Positions 10,105 to 23,175 of a stretch of 64,000 nt of DNA are shown here, in pieces. The first letter of the stretch is position 1. Each line of letters starts with the position of its first letter. The notes beneath the pieces were generated by a model. That model searched no databases. It was not told the origin of the DNA and saw nothing but the letters and a program-made list of their open reading frames with translations. The stretch is from positions 1,860,001-1,924,000 of the forward strand of contig NZ_CP047187.1 of assembly GCF_030408615.1 (NCBI RefSeq), in the 5' to 3' direction. This DNA comes from Corynebacterium bovis DSM 20582 = CIP 54.80. Its GTDB lineage: Bacteria; Actinomycetota; Actinomycetes; Mycobacteriales; Mycobacteriaceae. The position numbers were made by a program, and so were the translations under genes.

Positions 10105-10110
10105 TATACT
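10105..10110 (+). promoter_or_regulatory. -10 element of leaderless transcript
   Basis: TATACT with 7 nt to ATG 10118 and no ribosome binding site in between. This is one of the best -10 matches in the window. Confidence 0.6.
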
Positions 10111-10117
10111 CGTACAC

Positions 10118-10930
10118 ATGCACCAGGACCCGAGCCGCGCCGCCCTGTCCCCTGACGCCGCCCGCCTGCTGGACATCCACCACCGGGCGTCGCCGACGTG
10201 GCGTACCGCCGCCCCCGCCGTCGTTTTCGTCCTCGGCACGGCCCTCGCCGTCACCCTGCCGCTCCGGGGCATCGAGCCGGTCGTGCTCGCCGTCACCGCG
10301 GTGGTCATGCTCGTCGTCGCCTGGTGGGGAGCCCGCGTGCCCGGGACCCGCCCGAACAGCTACGACCCGCTGCGCCCCGACGCCGTCGCCGCCGACGGCA
10401 CCCGCCCCCGGGCCACCGTCGTGACCGTCGCCGTCTTCCTGCTCTACCCGGTGTTGACGCTCGCGACCGCGCTGCCGGGCTGGTTGGGGCTGCCGGGCTG
10501 GTGGGGCTGGGTCGTCTGTGTCGTCGTCGCGGCCGTCATCGCGGCCGTCCTCCTCCGCCCCGGTACGCAGAACCCGGACTACCGGCGACCGGCCGAGCTC
10601 TACCGGCTCCACCCGGGGTACCGCCCCGCCGACGACGCCGAGCAGCTCGCCGCCGTCCTCCACGCCCTCCACGCCTGCCCGGCCGGCGTCCAGGTGACCC
10701 GCGACCGGCTCCGGGACGCCGCCGGGTTCGGGGACGACGACCACCTCGACGCCGCACTCGCCGCGCTCACGGCGTCGGGTGACGCCGCCGTCCTCGTCGA
10801 GCGCCGCAGCGACGGGACGCGTGAGACCTGGCACACCCTCTCCCCCGAGGGCCGGGACCGGTTCCAGGCCCGCGTCGCCGGCACCGATGCCGCCGGCACC
10901 GCCACCGGTCGGGCCGGGGCCGCGGCGTAG
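10118..10930 (+). CDS. membrane protein with winged-helix-like C-terminus
   Basis: Not a family I can name. The 270-residue product has two hydrophobic hairpins (about residues 28-72 and 103-145, so about four membrane segments), then a cytosolic part. Residues about 165-260 read like a winged-helix domain: a helical stretch with HALHACPAGVQVTRDRLRDA, a second helix with DDDHLDAALAALTASG, and a wing-like stretch ending WHTLSPEGRDRF, similar in style to MarR/PadR tails. It is divergent from rne and convergent with ndk. A membrane-bound regulator is one reading. A structural membrane protein with a helical tail is the plainer one. Confidence 0.75.
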   Translation: MHQDPSRAALSPDAARLLDIHHRASPTWRTAAPAVVFVLGTALAVTLPLRGIEPVVLAVTAVVMLVVAWWGARVPGTRPNSYDPLRPDAVAADGTRPRATVVTVAVFLLYPVLTLATALPGWLGLPGWWGWVVCVVVAAVIAAVLLRPGTQNPDYRRPAELYRLHPGYRPADDAEQLAAVLHALHACPAGVQVTRDRLRDAAGFGDDDHLDAALAALTASGDAAVLVERRSDGTRETWHTLSPEGRDRFQARVAGTDAAGTATGRAGAAA

Positions 10931-11076
10931 CCCGGCGCTGCTCCCGGCACCGCCCCAACCGACGGCCGCGCCGGACGCGACGGACGCGACGCCCCCCCCC
11001 ACGAACGGGGACGCCGCCGCACCCCAGGCCCCCGGTCAGGGGCGCGGGAATACGGCGGCGGTGAGGTCCGGCAGGG

Positions 11077-11487
11077 TCAGAGGTTCGGGAACCAGATGCC
11101 GATCTCGCGCTCGGCGGACTCCGGGGAGTCGGAACCGTGGACGACGTTCTCCGCGACGGACAGGGCGAAGTCACCGCGGATCGTGCCCGGGGTGGCCTTC
11201 GACACCGGGTCGGTGCCGCCGGCCAGCTGACGCCACGCCTCGATGGCGCGCTCGCCCTCGACGATGCCGGCGACGAGCGGGCCACCGGTGATGAAGTCCA
11301 CGAGCTCACCGAAGAACGGCTTGTCCTTGTGCTCCTCGTAGTGCTTCTCCGCGGTCTCGCGGTCGGTGACGCGGAGGTCCAGGGCGGCCAGGGTGAGGCC
11401 CTTGCGCTCGATGCGGGAGATGATCTCGCCGACGATGCCACGGGTGACGCCGTCCGGCTTGATGAGGATGAGGGTGCGTTCAGTCAT
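11077..11487 (-). CDS. ndk: nucleoside diphosphate kinase
   Basis: Transfers gamma-phosphate between nucleoside tri- and diphosphates through a phospho-histidine, balancing NTP pools. The 136-residue product begins [17 protein letters not shown] and contains the active-site segment [16 protein letters not shown] with the catalytic His in NVVHGSD. I start at ATG 11487, because the upstream ATG would add a non-family extension and TACCAT stands 7 nt before 11487, again a leaderless layout. It is followed downstream by nothing on its strand and preceded by the DUF4233 gene. Confidence 0.97.
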   Translation of the reverse strand: MTERTLILIKPDGVTRGIVGEIISRIERKGLTLAALDLRVTDRETAEKHYEEHKDKPFFGELVDFITGGPLVAGIVEGERAIEAWRQLAGGTDPVSKATPGTIRGDFALSVAENVVHGSDSPESAEREIGIWFPNL

Positions 11488-11494
11488 GCCCGTC

Positions 11495-11500
11495 ATGGTA
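11495..11500 (-). promoter_or_regulatory. -10 element of leaderless ndk transcript
   Basis: TACCAT on the minus strand, 7 nt before ATG 11487. No Shine-Dalgarno fits in the gap. Confidence 0.5.
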
Positions 11501-11584
11501 GCTGACGGGTGCCCGTCGCTCAGCGCACACCCGACGCCCACACCCCCATGTCCCCCGCACCCCCGTGCCCCCGCCGCCGGGCGG

Positions 11585-12094
11585 TCACTCCCCGGCGTCG
11601 TCCCGGCGTTCCGTCGGCCAGTGCTGCGCGGGCAGCAGCCCGCGGCGCTGCCGCTCCCGGATCGTGTGCCGCAGGTAGTACACGTACACCCACGCGGCGG
11701 CGAAGATCACGCCCGCGATCCCGATCGCGGGGTGCACGACGAACCCGGCGACCGCCAGGACCTGCAGGATCACGTTGACGGGCGTGGCCCACCGCCGCTT
11801 CTGCAGTCCGCTCATGAGGAGCATCACCACCCCGAGGACGGCGACGTAGGTGATGTTGAACGGCGTCGCGTACGCGCCCTCGTCGACCCGGAGGACGACG
11901 GTCAGTGCCAGGAGGACGACGATCGCCTCCATGACCAACGCCCCGGACATCACCCACGTGCCGCTGGCCAGCGGGTCCGTCGCCGTCTCGTGACCGGGGC
12001 CGAGCGGACCGTAGCGGTCGTCCCCCGCCGACCCCGACCTGCCCGCCGCGGCCGCTCCGGCCGTGCCGTTGTCGTCCGTGCTGCGCCTGTTCAC
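11585..12094 (-). CDS. DUF4233 membrane protein
   Basis: Conserved actinobacterial membrane protein of unknown function, almost always found between folC and ndk, as here. The 169-residue product has a polar, Gly/Ala-rich N-terminus of about 45 residues, then four hydrophobic segments (roughly residues 47-67, 78-95, 103-120 and 122-140), and a charged tail. GTG 12094 is preceded by AAGGAG 8 nt upstream. Its place in the folC-ndk cluster suggests co-expression but says little about function. Confidence 0.85.
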   Translation of the reverse strand: MNRRSTDDNGTAGAAAAGRSGSAGDDRYGPLGPGHETATDPLASGTWVMSGALVMEAIVVLLALTVVLRVDEGAYATPFNITYVAVLGVVMLLMSGLQKRRWATPVNVILQVLAVAGFVVHPAIGIAGVIFAAAWVYVYYLRHTIRERQRRGLLPAQHWPTERRDDAGE

Positions 12095-12182
12095 CGTCGT
12101 CGCTCCTTCCGGCTCCCGCCGTCAACCCTGTCCACACCGTCGTCACCACCGGTCACGACCGGCCACCGGCCGTCACCCACCG

Positions 12183-12776
12183 TCACTCGCCGTCACCGTC
12201 CGTCGCCGGCGCGGGGCGCTCCCACCGCGGCCGGGGCGGCTCCCACCGCCGCAGCCCGTCGAGCAGCCCCGCCGGGGTGTCGGCGACGACAAGCCCGTCC
12301 CGGGCCCCGGCGGAGAGGAACCCCCGCCGCACCATCGTGTCGACCATCTCCACCAGCGGGTCCCAGTAACCGTCGACGTCGTACAACGCCACGGGGCACC
12401 GGTGGATCCCGAGGATCTGCGCGGTCCACACCTCGAAGAACTCCTCGAGCGTACCGACCCCGCCGGGCAGGGCCACCATCGCGTCGGCCGCGTCGGCCAT
12501 CCGGGCCTTCCGCTCGCCCATCGTGTCGACCACCTCGAGGCGGCCGAGCCCCGTGTGCGCGGTCTCCCCGTCGACGAGGGCCCGCGTCGTGACCCCGAGG
12601 ACGTCCATGCCCGCCGCGACGGCGGTGTCCCCGACGATCCCCATGAGCCCGGCGCGACCCCCGCCGTACACGAGACTGTGCCCCGCGTCGGCGAGCCCCC
12701 GCACGACCTCCCGGGCGGCCTCCGCGAACCCGGGCCCGTCGCCCGGGGACGACCCGACGTACACCGCGACGCGCAT
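12183..12776 (-). CDS. LOG-family (TIGR00730) nucleotide hydrolase
   Basis: Rossmann-fold protein of the LOG family, whose members release bases or cytokinins from nucleoside 5'-monophosphates (phosphoribohydrolase). The 197-residue sequence has the family signatures GGGRAGLMG and PGGVGTLEE. The start ATG shares one base with the folC stop (TGATG), so it is translationally coupled to folC. In Mycobacterium tuberculosis a related protein makes cytokinins. Whether this one acts on cytokinin nucleotides or general purine nucleotides cannot be seen. Confidence 0.88.
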   Translation of the reverse strand: MRVAVYVGSSPGDGPGFAEAAREVVRGLADAGHSLVYGGGRAGLMGIVGDTAVAAGMDVLGVTTRALVDGETAHTGLGRLEVVDTMGERKARMADAADAMVALPGGVGTLEEFFEVWTAQILGIHRCPVALYDVDGYWDPLVEMVDTMVRRGFLSAGARDGLVVADTPAGLLDGLRRWEPPRPRWERPAPATDGDGE

Positions 12777-14425
12777 CAGGCCGGCTCCTTCCCGAACAGG
12801 GTCCGCGCCTCACCCGCGGTGACGACGGACCCGGTGATGAGCACACCCGCGCCGGAGACCATGCCGTCCCCGCCGTCGTCCTCGGCGAGCTGGGTCGCCA
12901 GCTCCACCGCGCCCGGCAGGAGCGGCGCGACGTGCACCCGCTCCTCGCCGAAGGCGTCCCGCGCGTACTCGGCGAGGGTCTCGACGTCGAGGGCCCGCGG
13001 GGAGGTCGACTGCGTGACGACGACCTCGTCCATGACCGGTTCCAGTTCCGCGAGGATGCCCCGGGCGTCCTTGTCGCTCAGCACGCCGACGACGCCGACG
13101 AGCCGCCGGAAGGAGAAGTCCCGGTCCACGGCCTTCGCGAGCGCCCGCGCCCCGTGCGGGTTGTGGGTCGCGTCGATGAAGACGCTCGGCGCGCTGCGCA
13201 CCCGCTCGAGCCGGCCGGGCGACCGGACCTGCGCGAACCCCCGCCGGACGGTGTCGACGTCCAGCTGGCGGTTCGCCCCGGCGCCGAAGAACGCCTCGAC
13301 GGCGGCGAGGGCGAGGGCGGCGTTGCGCGCCTGGTGCTCCCCGGACAGGGGCAGGACGATGTCCGTGTACGTGCCGCCGAGGCCGCGGAGGGTGAGCTGC
13401 TGCCCGCCGACCGCGACGGTCGACTCGACGACGCCGAACTCGCTGCCCTCCCGGGCCACCGCCGCGTCGGCCTCGACGGCCTGCCGGAGGATGACCTCCA
13501 TCGCCTCGGGCTCCTGTTCGGCGACGACGGCGACGGTGTCCGGCGGGCTGAGCAGGTCGTCCGTGTCCCACGGGGAGGAGATGATCCCGGCCTTCTCGCC
13601 CGCGATCGCGGCGATCGTGTCGCCGAGGTAGTCGGTGTGGTCGAGGCCGACGGGCGTGATGACGGAGACGTCGGCGTCGATGACGTTCGTCGCGTCCCAG
13701 CGGCCGCCCATGCCGACCTCGACGACGGCGACGTCCACCGGGGCGTCGGCGAAGGCCGCGTACGCCATGCCGACGAGCACCTCGAACGTGCTCATCCGCG
13801 GCCCGCCCGCCGCCTCGGAGCGGGCGTCGACCATCTCGACGAACGGCTGGATCTCCCGCCACGTCGCGACGTAGTCCCGCGGGTGGAGCGGCACGCCGTC
13901 GACGGCGATGCGTTCGGTCGGCAGCTGGAGGTGCGGGCTCGTCGTCCGCCCGGTGCGCCGGTGGAACGCGCGGAGCAGGGACTCGATCATCCGCACCACG
14001 GACGTCTTCCCGTTCGTCCCGGCGACGTGGATGGACTGGTAGGAGCGCTGCGGGGACCCGAGGAGGTCCATGAGCGCGCTGATGCGGTCGAGGGTCGGGT
14101 CGATGCGGGTCTCGGGCCAGCGGGCGGTGAGCTCGGCCTCGACCTCCCGCAGCTCCTCGAGGTCCGCGGCGGTCACGGGCCGGGGCGGCCGCGCGTCCGG
14201 GTCGTCGGCGACCCCGGTCCCGGAGGTGTCGACGCTGCCGCCGGCGCCGTCGCCGGTCCCGTCACCGAGGTCGACGGGCAGGCTCAGCCCCGTCTCGTCG
14301 AGGCCCACCTCGCCGATGCCCGGCAGGGACTCGAGGGCCCGGTCGATGTCGGCGTCATCCATCACGGCGTCCGGGTCCGCCCCGGCGGGGTCCGGGTTCG
14401 CGCCGGTGGTGTCGTCGGCGGTCAC
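12776..14425 (-). CDS. folC: folylpolyglutamate/dihydrofolate synthase FolC
   Basis: Adds glutamate to dihydropteroate and folates (Mur ligase family). GTG 14425 overlaps the valS stop by 4 nt (GTGA) and has GAGGGG upstream, giving 549 residues. The core begins near residue 90, with P-loop [30 protein letters not shown] and [10 protein letters not shown]. The acidic N-terminal extension (Asp/Gly-rich, about 85 residues) is unusual. An internal ATG at 14362 would shorten it by 21 residues. The open frame continues far upstream, but that part is antisense-style translation of valS and is not protein. Confidence 0.93.
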   Translation of the reverse strand: MTADDTTGANPDPAGADPDAVMDDADIDRALESLPGIGEVGLDETGLSLPVDLGDGTGDGAGGSVDTSGTGVADDPDARPPRPVTAADLEELREVEAELTARWPETRIDPTLDRISALMDLLGSPQRSYQSIHVAGTNGKTSVVRMIESLLRAFHRRTGRTTSPHLQLPTERIAVDGVPLHPRDYVATWREIQPFVEMVDARSEAAGGPRMSTFEVLVGMAYAAFADAPVDVAVVEVGMGGRWDATNVIDADVSVITPVGLDHTDYLGDTIAAIAGEKAGIISSPWDTDDLLSPPDTVAVVAEQEPEAMEVILRQAVEADAAVAREGSEFGVVESTVAVGGQQLTLRGLGGTYTDIVLPLSGEHQARNAALALAAVEAFFGAGANRQLDVDTVRRGFAQVRSPGRLERVRSAPSVFIDATHNPHGARALAKAVDRDFSFRRLVGVVGVLSDKDARGILAELEPVMDEVVVTQSTSPRALDVETLAEYARDAFGEERVHVAPLLPGAVELATQLAEDDGGDGMVSGAGVLITGSVVTAGEARTLFGKEPA

Positions 14426-17178
14426 GAGGGCAGCCCCTCGAGCCGGGCCGTGATGCGCGCGACGTCGCCCTCGGCGACCGCCTGCCGCTCGCGGATCCCG
14501 GCGACGACCGCCTCCGGGGCCTTGGCGAGGAAGTTCTCGTTGCCGAGCTTCTTCGCCGCGTTGTCCAGCTCCTTGCGCGCGGCGGCGAGGTCCTTCTCCA
14601 GGCGGCGGCGCTCGGCTGCGACGTCGACGGTGCCGGACGTGTCGAGCTCCACCGTCACCGTCACCCGGCTGAGGCGCACCTCGACCGACGCCGTCGGCGT
14701 GAAGTCCTCCCCCGGCTCCTCGATCCGGACGATCGAGCGCAGGGCCGGCTCCAGGCCGAGGATGTCCGCCGCCGCGCAGTCGACGCGCGCGGGCACCTTC
14801 TGCGTCGGCTTCACACCCTGGTCGGCGCGGAACCGGCGCACCTCCGTGACGAGGCGTTCCATGTCCGCCATCCGGCGGGCGGCGTCCGCGTCCGGCTCCG
14901 CCCCGCCGTTCGTCAGCTCCTGCCCCGGCCACGCGGCGACGACGATGCTCCCCGGGTAGCCGTCGACACCGTCGGTGAGGGCGTCCCACAGGGTCTCGGT
15001 GACGAAGGGCATCGCCGGGTGGAGGAGGCGCAGGACGGCGTCGAGAACCCGGCCGAGGACGAGGCGGGTCGACTCGCCCCGGGCGAGCTCCTCCTCCGTC
15101 GCGGCGTCGGCGTCGCGGGGGATCTGCACCTTCGCGATCTCGACGTACCAGTCGCAGAACTCGCCCCACGCGAAGCGGTACAGCGCCTCGTGGGCGACGG
15201 CGAACTCGTACCGGTCGAGGTGCTCGTCGACGAGCGCCCGCACCGCCTCCAGGCGGTCGAGGATCCAGCGGTCCGCGTCCGTGAGCGTCGCGCGCGGCGG
15301 CAGCTCCCCGACCCGCGCGCCGTTCATGAGCGCGAAGCGGGTGGCGTTGAACAGCTTCGTCGCGAAGTTCCGCGACGACTGGGCGGAGTCCTCACCGACG
15401 GGCAGGTCCGTGCCCGGGTTCGCGCCGCGGGCGAGGGTGAAGCGCAGGGCGTCCGCGCCGTAGTCCCGCACCCAGTCCATCGGGTCGATGCCGTTGCCGA
15501 GCGACTTGCTCATCTTCCGCCCCTGCGCGTCACGCACGAGACCGTGGAGGACGACGTCGGTGAACGGCACCTGCGGCCGGCCGTCGCGCGCCGCGCGGGC
15601 GGCGTCGTCCCCCGACAGCGGCGACCCGTCGACGGTGTCGGCGAACGTGGCGAACATCATCATGCGCGCGACCCAGAAGAACAGGATGTCGTAGCCCGTG
15701 ACCAGCGTGGACACCGGGTAGAACCGCTCGAGCTCCGGGGTGGCCTCCGGCCAGCCCATCGTCGAGAACGGCCACAGCGCGGAGCTGAACCACGTGTCGA
15801 GGACGTCCTCGTCCTGCACCCAGCCCTCACCCGTCGGCGGCTCGTCGTCGGGGCCGCAGCACACGATCTCGCCGTCCGGCCCGTACCAGACGGGGATCCG
15901 GTGGCCCCACCACAGCTGGCGGGAGATGCACCAGTCGTGCATGTCGTCGACCCAGTCGAACCAGCGCGGCTCCTGGCTCGCCGGGTGGATGGTCGTGTCC
16001 CCCTCCCGGACCGCGTCGCCGGCCATGCGGGCCAGCTCCTCCACCCGGACGTACCACTGGAGGGACAGGCGCGGCTCGATGGCCTCGCCGGAGCGCTCGG
16101 AGTGGCCGACGGAGTGGACGTACGGGGCCTTCCGGGCGACGATGCGCCCCTGCTCCTCCAGCGCGAGGCGGATCCGCTCCCGCGCCTCCGCCCGGTCGAG
16201 GCCGTCGAACTCCGTGCCCGTGCCGGTGACCCGGCCGGACTCGTCGAGAACGACGGGCATCGGCAGGTCGTGGCGCTGACCCATCGCGAAGTCGTTCGGG
16301 TCGTGCGCCGGGGTGATCTTCACCGCACCCGTGCCGAACTCCGGGTCGACGTAGTCGTCGGCGATGACGACCATCTCGCGGTCCGCGATGAACGGGTGGG
16401 GCAGGCGGGTGCCGACGAGGTCCCGGTAGCGGTCGTCGTCCGGGTGGACGGCGACGGCGACGTCACCGAGCATCGTCTCGACACGGGTCGTCGCGACGAC
16501 GACGTGCGGGGCGGCGTCGTCGAGCGACCCGTACCGGATGCTCACGAGCTCACCCTCGTCCTCGGAGTGGACGACCTCGATGTCCGAGATCGCGGTGCGC
16601 AGCACCGGCGACCAGTTGACCATCCGGTTCGCCCGGTAGATCAGCCCCCGGTCGAACAGCTCCTTGAACATCGTCTGCACCGCCCGGGACAGGCCCTCGT
16701 CGAGGGTGAACCGCTCCCGCTCCCAGTCGACCGAGTCCCCGATGGCGCGCATCTGGGACTGGATGACGTCCCCGTAGCGCCGCTTCCACTCCCAGACCTT
16801 GCCGACGAACTCCTCGCGGCCGTAGTCGAACCGGTCGCGCCCCTCGGTCTCCTTGAGGGACGCCTCGACCTTCGTCTGGGTGGCGATGCCCGCGTGGTCG
16901 CTGCCCGGCAGCCACAGCACCTCGTAGCCCTGCATCCGCCGCCGGCGGGCGAGGACGTCCATGAGGGTGTGGTCGAGGGCGTGACCCATGTGCAGCTGGC
17001 CGGTCACGTTCGGCGGCGGCAGCACGATGGAGAACGGCGGCTTCGTGCTCGCGGCGTCGGCGTGGAAGTAGCCGGCGTCGACCCAGCGCTGGTAGAGGTC
17101 CGCCTCGACGGCGGAGGGGTCCCACTGCGCGGGCAGGGCGTCGGCACGGTTGGCGGCGTTGCGTTCGGAGTCACTCAC
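14422..17178 (-). CDS. valS: valyl-tRNA synthetase
   Basis: Charges tRNA-Val. Class I synthetase with the HIGH-type motif [12 protein letters not shown] near residue 50, the editing (CP1) domain, KMSKS in [14 protein letters not shown], the anticodon-binding domain and the C-terminal coiled coil. 918 residues is the usual length. I start at GTG 17178 ([11 protein letters not shown]) rather than 13 codons earlier, because TAGACT lies 7 nt upstream of this GTG and there is no Shine-Dalgarno. It is the first gene of a coupled valS-folC-LOG unit. Confidence 0.96.
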   Translation of the reverse strand: MSDSERNAANRADALPAQWDPSAVEADLYQRWVDAGYFHADAASTKPPFSIVLPPPNVTGQLHMGHALDHTLMDVLARRRRMQGYEVLWLPGSDHAGIATQTKVEASLKETEGRDRFDYGREEFVGKVWEWKRRYGDVIQSQMRAIGDSVDWERERFTLDEGLSRAVQTMFKELFDRGLIYRANRMVNWSPVLRTAISDIEVVHSEDEGELVSIRYGSLDDAAPHVVVATTRVETMLGDVAVAVHPDDDRYRDLVGTRLPHPFIADREMVVIADDYVDPEFGTGAVKITPAHDPNDFAMGQRHDLPMPVVLDESGRVTGTGTEFDGLDRAEARERIRLALEEQGRIVARKAPYVHSVGHSERSGEAIEPRLSLQWYVRVEELARMAGDAVREGDTTIHPASQEPRWFDWVDDMHDWCISRQLWWGHRIPVWYGPDGEIVCCGPDDEPPTGEGWVQDEDVLDTWFSSALWPFSTMGWPEATPELERFYPVSTLVTGYDILFFWVARMMMFATFADTVDGSPLSGDDAARAARDGRPQVPFTDVVLHGLVRDAQGRKMSKSLGNGIDPMDWVRDYGADALRFTLARGANPGTDLPVGEDSAQSSRNFATKLFNATRFALMNGARVGELPPRATLTDADRWILDRLEAVRALVDEHLDRYEFAVAHEALYRFAWGEFCDWYVEIAKVQIPRDADAATEEELARGESTRLVLGRVLDAVLRLLHPAMPFVTETLWDALTDGVDGYPGSIVVAAWPGQELTNGGAEPDADAARRMADMERLVTEVRRFRADQGVKPTQKVPARVDCAAADILGLEPALRSIVRIEEPGEDFTPTASVEVRLSRVTVTVELDTSGTVDVAAERRRLEKDLAAARKELDNAAKKLGNENFLAKAPEAVVAGIRERQAVAEGDVARITARLEGLPS

Positions 17179-17185
17179 GCCGGCC

Positions 17186-17191
17186 AGTCTA
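17186..17191 (-). promoter_or_regulatory. -10 element of leaderless valS transcript
   Basis: TAGACT on the minus strand, followed by 7 nt and then GTG 17178. The same hexamer recurs before rpiB, bcp and rph. Confidence 0.6.
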
Positions 17192-17241
17192 GTGCAGGCC
17201 CGCCCGCCGCTCCGCACCCGCCGTGAGCAGGACGGACAGGG

Positions 17242-19754
<2,513 letters not shown>

Positions 19755-19781
19755 GCTCGCGGCTCACGGGCCGCGCCCCCT

Positions 19782-19800
19782 CCCGGGCCCCCGGCCCGGG
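19782..19800. terminator. hairpin between convergent genes
   Basis: Perfect 8-bp stem CCCGGGCC/GGCCCGGG with a 3-nt loop between the stop codons of the tetR-like gene and clpX. It lacks a U tract and could serve both strands. Confidence 0.4.
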
Positions 19801-19881
19801 CGTCCTCCCCCGCGTCACCCGGCCCCGGCGCCGCCGCCCACCGGCAGCGCCGGCCGCCCCCCCGGAGCCTCCTCCCCGGGC

Positions 19882-21168
19882 TCAGGCGCTGCGCTTGTCC
19901 CGCTCCGCGACCTGGTCGTGGGTGAGCCGCTGCGGCTCGCTGTCCCCGTCGACGCAGTCGGCGGTGATGACGACCTCGCCGGTGTCGTCGTCGTCCGGGA
20001 TGGTGAACATCACGGGCAGGAGGATGCCCTCCATGATCGACCGCAGGCCACGGGCCCCGGTCTCCCGCTCGAGCGCCTGCCGGGCGATGGCACGCAGCGC
20101 GTCGTCGTCGAACGTGAGGCGCACCCCGTCCATCTCGAACAGCCGCTGGTACTGGCGCACGAGCGAGTTCTTCGGCTCGGTGAGGACCCGCACGAGCGCG
20201 TCCTCGTCGAGGTGACCGACGTGCGTGACGACGGGCAGGCGGCCGATGAGCTCGGGGATGAGCCCGAACTTCACGAGGTCGCCCGGCTCGACGAACTGGA
20301 ACGGATCCGGCTCCTCGTCCGACTTGCCCCGGACCTCGACGCCGAAGCCGAGGCCCTTCCGGCCCCGCCGCTCGGCGATGACCTTCTCCAGCCCGGCGAA
20401 CGCGCCGGCGACGATGAACAGGACGTTCTTCGTGTCGAACTGGATGAACTCCTGGTTCGGGTGCTTGCGCCCGCCCTGCGGCGGGACGGAGGCGACGGTG
20501 CCCTCGAGGATCTTCAGCAGGGCCTGCTGGACGCCCTCGCCGGACACGTCGCGGGTGATGGACGGGTTCTCCGACTTGCGGGAGATCTTGTCCACCTCGT
20601 CGACGTAGATGATGCCGCGCTGGGCCTTGGCGACGTCGAAGTCCGCGGACTGCAGGAGCTTGAGGAGGATGTTCTCGACGTCCTCACCGACGTAGCCGGC
20701 CTCGGTGAGGCTGGTGGCGTCCGCGATGGCGAAGGGCACGTCGAGCATCCGCGCGAGGGACTGGGCGAGGTAGGTCTTGCCCGAGCCGGTCGGGCCGAGC
20801 ATGAGGATGTTCGACTTCGACAGTTCGACGTCGTCGTCGGAGCGGCGCGCCGAGGCGTTGGACTCCTCCACCCGGATGCGCTTGTAGTGGTTGTACACGG
20901 CGACGGCGAGGGTGCGCTTCGCGGCGTCCTGGCCGATGACGTACCGGTCGAGGAACTCGGCGATCTCCGCCGGGCGGGGCAGGTCGTCCGTCCGGTCGCG
21001 CTGGTCACCGGCGGTGACCATCTCCTCCTCGATGATCTCGTTGCACAGTTCGATGCACTCGTCGCAGATGTACACGCCGGGGCCGGCGATGAGCTTCCGG
21101 ACCTGCTTCTGGCTCTTACCGCAAAACGAGCACTTGAGCAGCTCAGCGCTTTCCTGCATCGGTGCCAT
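19882..21168 (-). CDS. clpX: ATP-dependent Clp protease ATP-binding subunit ClpX
   Basis: AAA+ unfoldase that feeds substrates to ClpP. The 428-residue product starts [20 protein letters not shown], with the zinc-binding CSFC and CDEC pairs, Walker A GPTGSGKT, Walker [10 protein letters not shown], and the IGF-type docking loop region near [17 protein letters not shown] lies about 11 nt before ATG 21168. The frame is open 34 codons further upstream, but those residues are not family-like. It is separated from clpP2 by about 210 nt with a 13-bp hairpin, so it probably has its own promoter. Confidence 0.97.
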   Translation of the reverse strand: MAPMQESAELLKCSFCGKSQKQVRKLIAGPGVYICDECIELCNEIIEEEMVTAGDQRDRTDDLPRPAEIAEFLDRYVIGQDAAKRTLAVAVYNHYKRIRVEESNASARRSDDDVELSKSNILMLGPTGSGKTYLAQSLARMLDVPFAIADATSLTEAGYVGEDVENILLKLLQSADFDVAKAQRGIIYVDEVDKISRKSENPSITRDVSGEGVQQALLKILEGTVASVPPQGGRKHPNQEFIQFDTKNVLFIVAGAFAGLEKVIAERRGRKGLGFGVEVRGKSDEEPDPFQFVEPGDLVKFGLIPELIGRLPVVTHVGHLDEDALVRVLTEPKNSLVRQYQRLFEMDGVRLTFDDDALRAIARQALERETGARGLRSIMEGILLPVMFTIPDDDDTGEVVITADCVDGDSEPQRLTHDQVAERDKRSA

Positions 21169-21338
21169 GGTGGTGAGGACTCTCCTGTGGACTCGCTGTA
21201 CCCGGGGGCACGGGGACGTACTCCGGTGTACTCGGGTGTGCTCGGGCCGGCTCGCGCCGGCGGGGACCACGGACGGTCCCGATCATGATTCGGTCATGAT
21301 ACCCCCGGGTCCGGACAGTCGCGGGGAGCGACGCAGTC

Positions 21339-21368
21339 CCCCGGCCGGGCCGCGGGGCCCGGCCGGGG
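21339..21368 (-). terminator. 13-bp hairpin after clpP2
   Basis: CCCCGGCCGGGCC (21339-21351) pairs perfectly with 21356-21368 around a 4-nt loop, 12 nt past the clpP2 stop. No U run follows. It probably ends or stabilizes the clpP1-clpP2 mRNA before clpX. Confidence 0.6.
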
Positions 21369-21380
21369 AGGTGGGCCGGG

Positions 21381-22094
21381 TCAGGACTGGGCGGACAGCT
21401 TGCGGTAGTCGAAGACCTGGTCGATGATCCCGTACTCCTTCGCCTCGGCGGCGGTGAGGATCTTGTCACGGTCCGTGTCGATCCGCACCTGCTCCGCGGT
21501 CCGGCCGGTGTGGCGTGCGAGCGTCGTCTCCATGAGCGTCCTCATGCGCTCGATCTCCTTGGCCTGGATCTCGAGGTCGGAGACCTGGCCCTGGACCCCG
21601 CCGGTCGCGGGCTGGTGGATGAGGACGCGCGCGTTCGGCAGCGCGGCGCGCTTGCCGGGGGTGCCGGCGGCGAGGAGCACCGCGGCGGCGGAGGCGGCCT
21701 GGCCGAGGCACACGGTCACGACGTCGGGGCGGACGTACTGCATCGTGTCGTAGATCGCCATGAGGGACGTGAAGGACCCGCCGGGCGAGTTGATGTACAT
21801 GGTGATGTCCCGGTCGGGGTCCAGGCCCTCGAGGACGAGGAGCTGGGCCATGATGTCGTTCGCCGAGGCGTCGTCGACCTGGGTCCCGAGGAAGATGATG
21901 CGCTCCTCGAAGAGCTTGTTGTAGGGGTTGGACTCCTTCGCCCCGTACGTCGAGTGCTCGACGAACGACGGGAGGATGTACCGGGAGGTGGGCATCTGAG
22001 GGCCGCCCGGCTGTGCGGCGTCACCGGCGGCGTGCCGTCCCTGGCCGGTGAGCTGCGTCGCGTGGGTCACGCCCTGGGTGCTCGTGGTGTGCAT
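21381..22094 (-). CDS. clpP2: ATP-dependent Clp protease proteolytic subunit ClpP2
   Basis: Serine protease subunit that in actinobacteria assembles with ClpP1 into a mixed tetradecamer. 237 residues from ATG 22094, which has AGGAGA 6 nt upstream. The family core starts near [26 protein letters not shown]. The catalytic Ser lies in [14 protein letters not shown], and the His in LIHQPA. The first 33 residues are an N-terminal propeptide-like extension. It lies 64 nt downstream of clpP1 in one operon. Confidence 0.96.
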   Translation of the reverse strand: MHTTSTQGVTHATQLTGQGRHAAGDAAQPGGPQMPTSRYILPSFVEHSTYGAKESNPYNKLFEERIIFLGTQVDDASANDIMAQLLVLEGLDPDRDITMYINSPGGSFTSLMAIYDTMQYVRPDVVTVCLGQAASAAAVLLAAGTPGKRAALPNARVLIHQPATGGVQGQVSDLEIQAKEIERMRTLMETTLARHTGRTAEQVRIDTDRDKILTAAEAKEYGIIDQVFDYRKLSAQS

Positions 22095-22158
22095 GATTCG
22101 TCTCCTACCTGATCCTGTGTGTCGGGGTGCCGGTCCGCGCGGTGCTCCGCGCGGCGTC

Positions 22159-22800
22159 CTACTTCTCCTTGGCCGACGAGATGACGTGGTCGACGAATCC
22201 GTACTCCAGCGCCTCGTGGGCGTTGAACCACCGGTCACGGTCGGAGTCCGCCTGGATCTTCTCCAGCGGCTGGCCCGTGTGCTCGGAGATGAGCTCGGCC
22301 ATCTCACGCTTCGTCGCGGCGAACTGCTCCGCCTGGATGGCGATGTCCGCCGCCGTACCACCGACACCGGCCGACGGCTGGTGCATCATGATCCGCGCGT
22401 GCGGGAGGGCGTAGCGCTTGCCCTTCGTGCCGGCGGAGAGGAGGAACTGCCCCATGGAGGCGGCGAGGCCCATGCCGTAGGTCGCGATGTCGCACGGCGC
22501 GTACTGCATCGTGTCGAAGATCGCCATGCCCGCGGTGACCGACCCGCCCGGGGAGTTGATGTACAGGGAGATGTCCCGCGACGGGTCCTCCGCCGAGAGC
22601 AGGAGGATCTGCGCGCAGAGCCGGTTGGCGATGTCGTCGTCGACCTGGCTGCCGAGGAAGATGATGCGTTCCCGCAGCAGGCGCTCGAAGACGGAGTCGT
22701 TGAGGTTCAGCCCTGCCGTGGCGTCCGCCATCCGCGGTGCCACCGGACCGCCCGCGACGGACCCGTTCCGGTCGCGCCCGGAAAAGTCGTTCGTGCTCAT
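22159..22800 (-). CDS. clpP1: ATP-dependent Clp protease proteolytic subunit ClpP1
   Basis: Partner subunit of ClpP2. 213 residues, with [17 protein letters not shown], the catalytic Ser in [14 protein letters not shown] and His in [14 protein letters not shown] precedes ATG 22800. The first about 23 residues are a variable, probably processed N-terminus. It is first of the clpP1-clpP2 pair and lies about 375 nt downstream of tig. Confidence 0.97.
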   Translation of the reverse strand: MSTNDFSGRDRNGSVAGGPVAPRMADATAGLNLNDSVFERLLRERIIFLGSQVDDDIANRLCAQILLLSAEDPSRDISLYINSPGGSVTAGMAIFDTMQYAPCDIATYGMGLAASMGQFLLSAGTKGKRYALPHARIMMHQPSAGVGGTAADIAIQAEQFAATKREMAELISEHTGQPLEKIQADSDRDRWFNAHEALEYGFVDHVISSAKEK

Positions 22801-23175
22801 TGTTCTCCTCGGTCTCGTTCTCGGTGTGCGCGGCCCCGGGTCGTGTCACCACGGGTGGGGGCCGCGCCGGACTCACTGCGTCACCACCCTAGTCAATGGT
22901 CCGGGGGTGGTGGGCCGGGACGACGCCGTGTTCGCTGTCAGCGCACGGAACGCCGCGCGGCCCCACGCGGTGGGGCGCGGCGCGGTCGCCCGGGGCGGGG
23001 CCGGGCCCCGCCGTCCGCGTGCCGCCGCCCGGGCCGGCGGTGCCGGTGGGCGGCGCCGTGAACGGCGACAACACCCGGTCACGGGCGTGGCCGGGTGCTG
23101 TCGTCGGTGGGGCGGAGGTGCGCCGTCACGCCGGCGACCGGCGTGGCGGGGTGTCACCGTCCCCGGGGAGGTGTC
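22801..23175. promoter_or_regulatory. gene-free clpP1 upstream region
   Basis: No gene is visible. It holds the clpP1 ribosome binding site (AGGAGAAC) and, just past the tig stop, a 10-bp hairpin at 23125-23147 (GTCACGCCGG/CCGGCGTGGC, loop CGA, with one T-G pair) that may end the tig transcript. I could not pick a convincing clgR-type operator by eye. Confidence 0.35.

Noticed and set aside
5988..10424. 1478-codon plus-strand open frame opposite rne
   Set aside because: It is the antisense reading of rne in a GC-rich codon pattern: composition is Arg/Gly/Pro/Leu with no family motif, while the minus strand shows clear RNase E landmarks.
14426..15169. Extra 248 codons in front of folC
   Set aside because: The stretch is valS read in another frame. 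The GTG at 14425 overlapping the valS stop is the sensible start.
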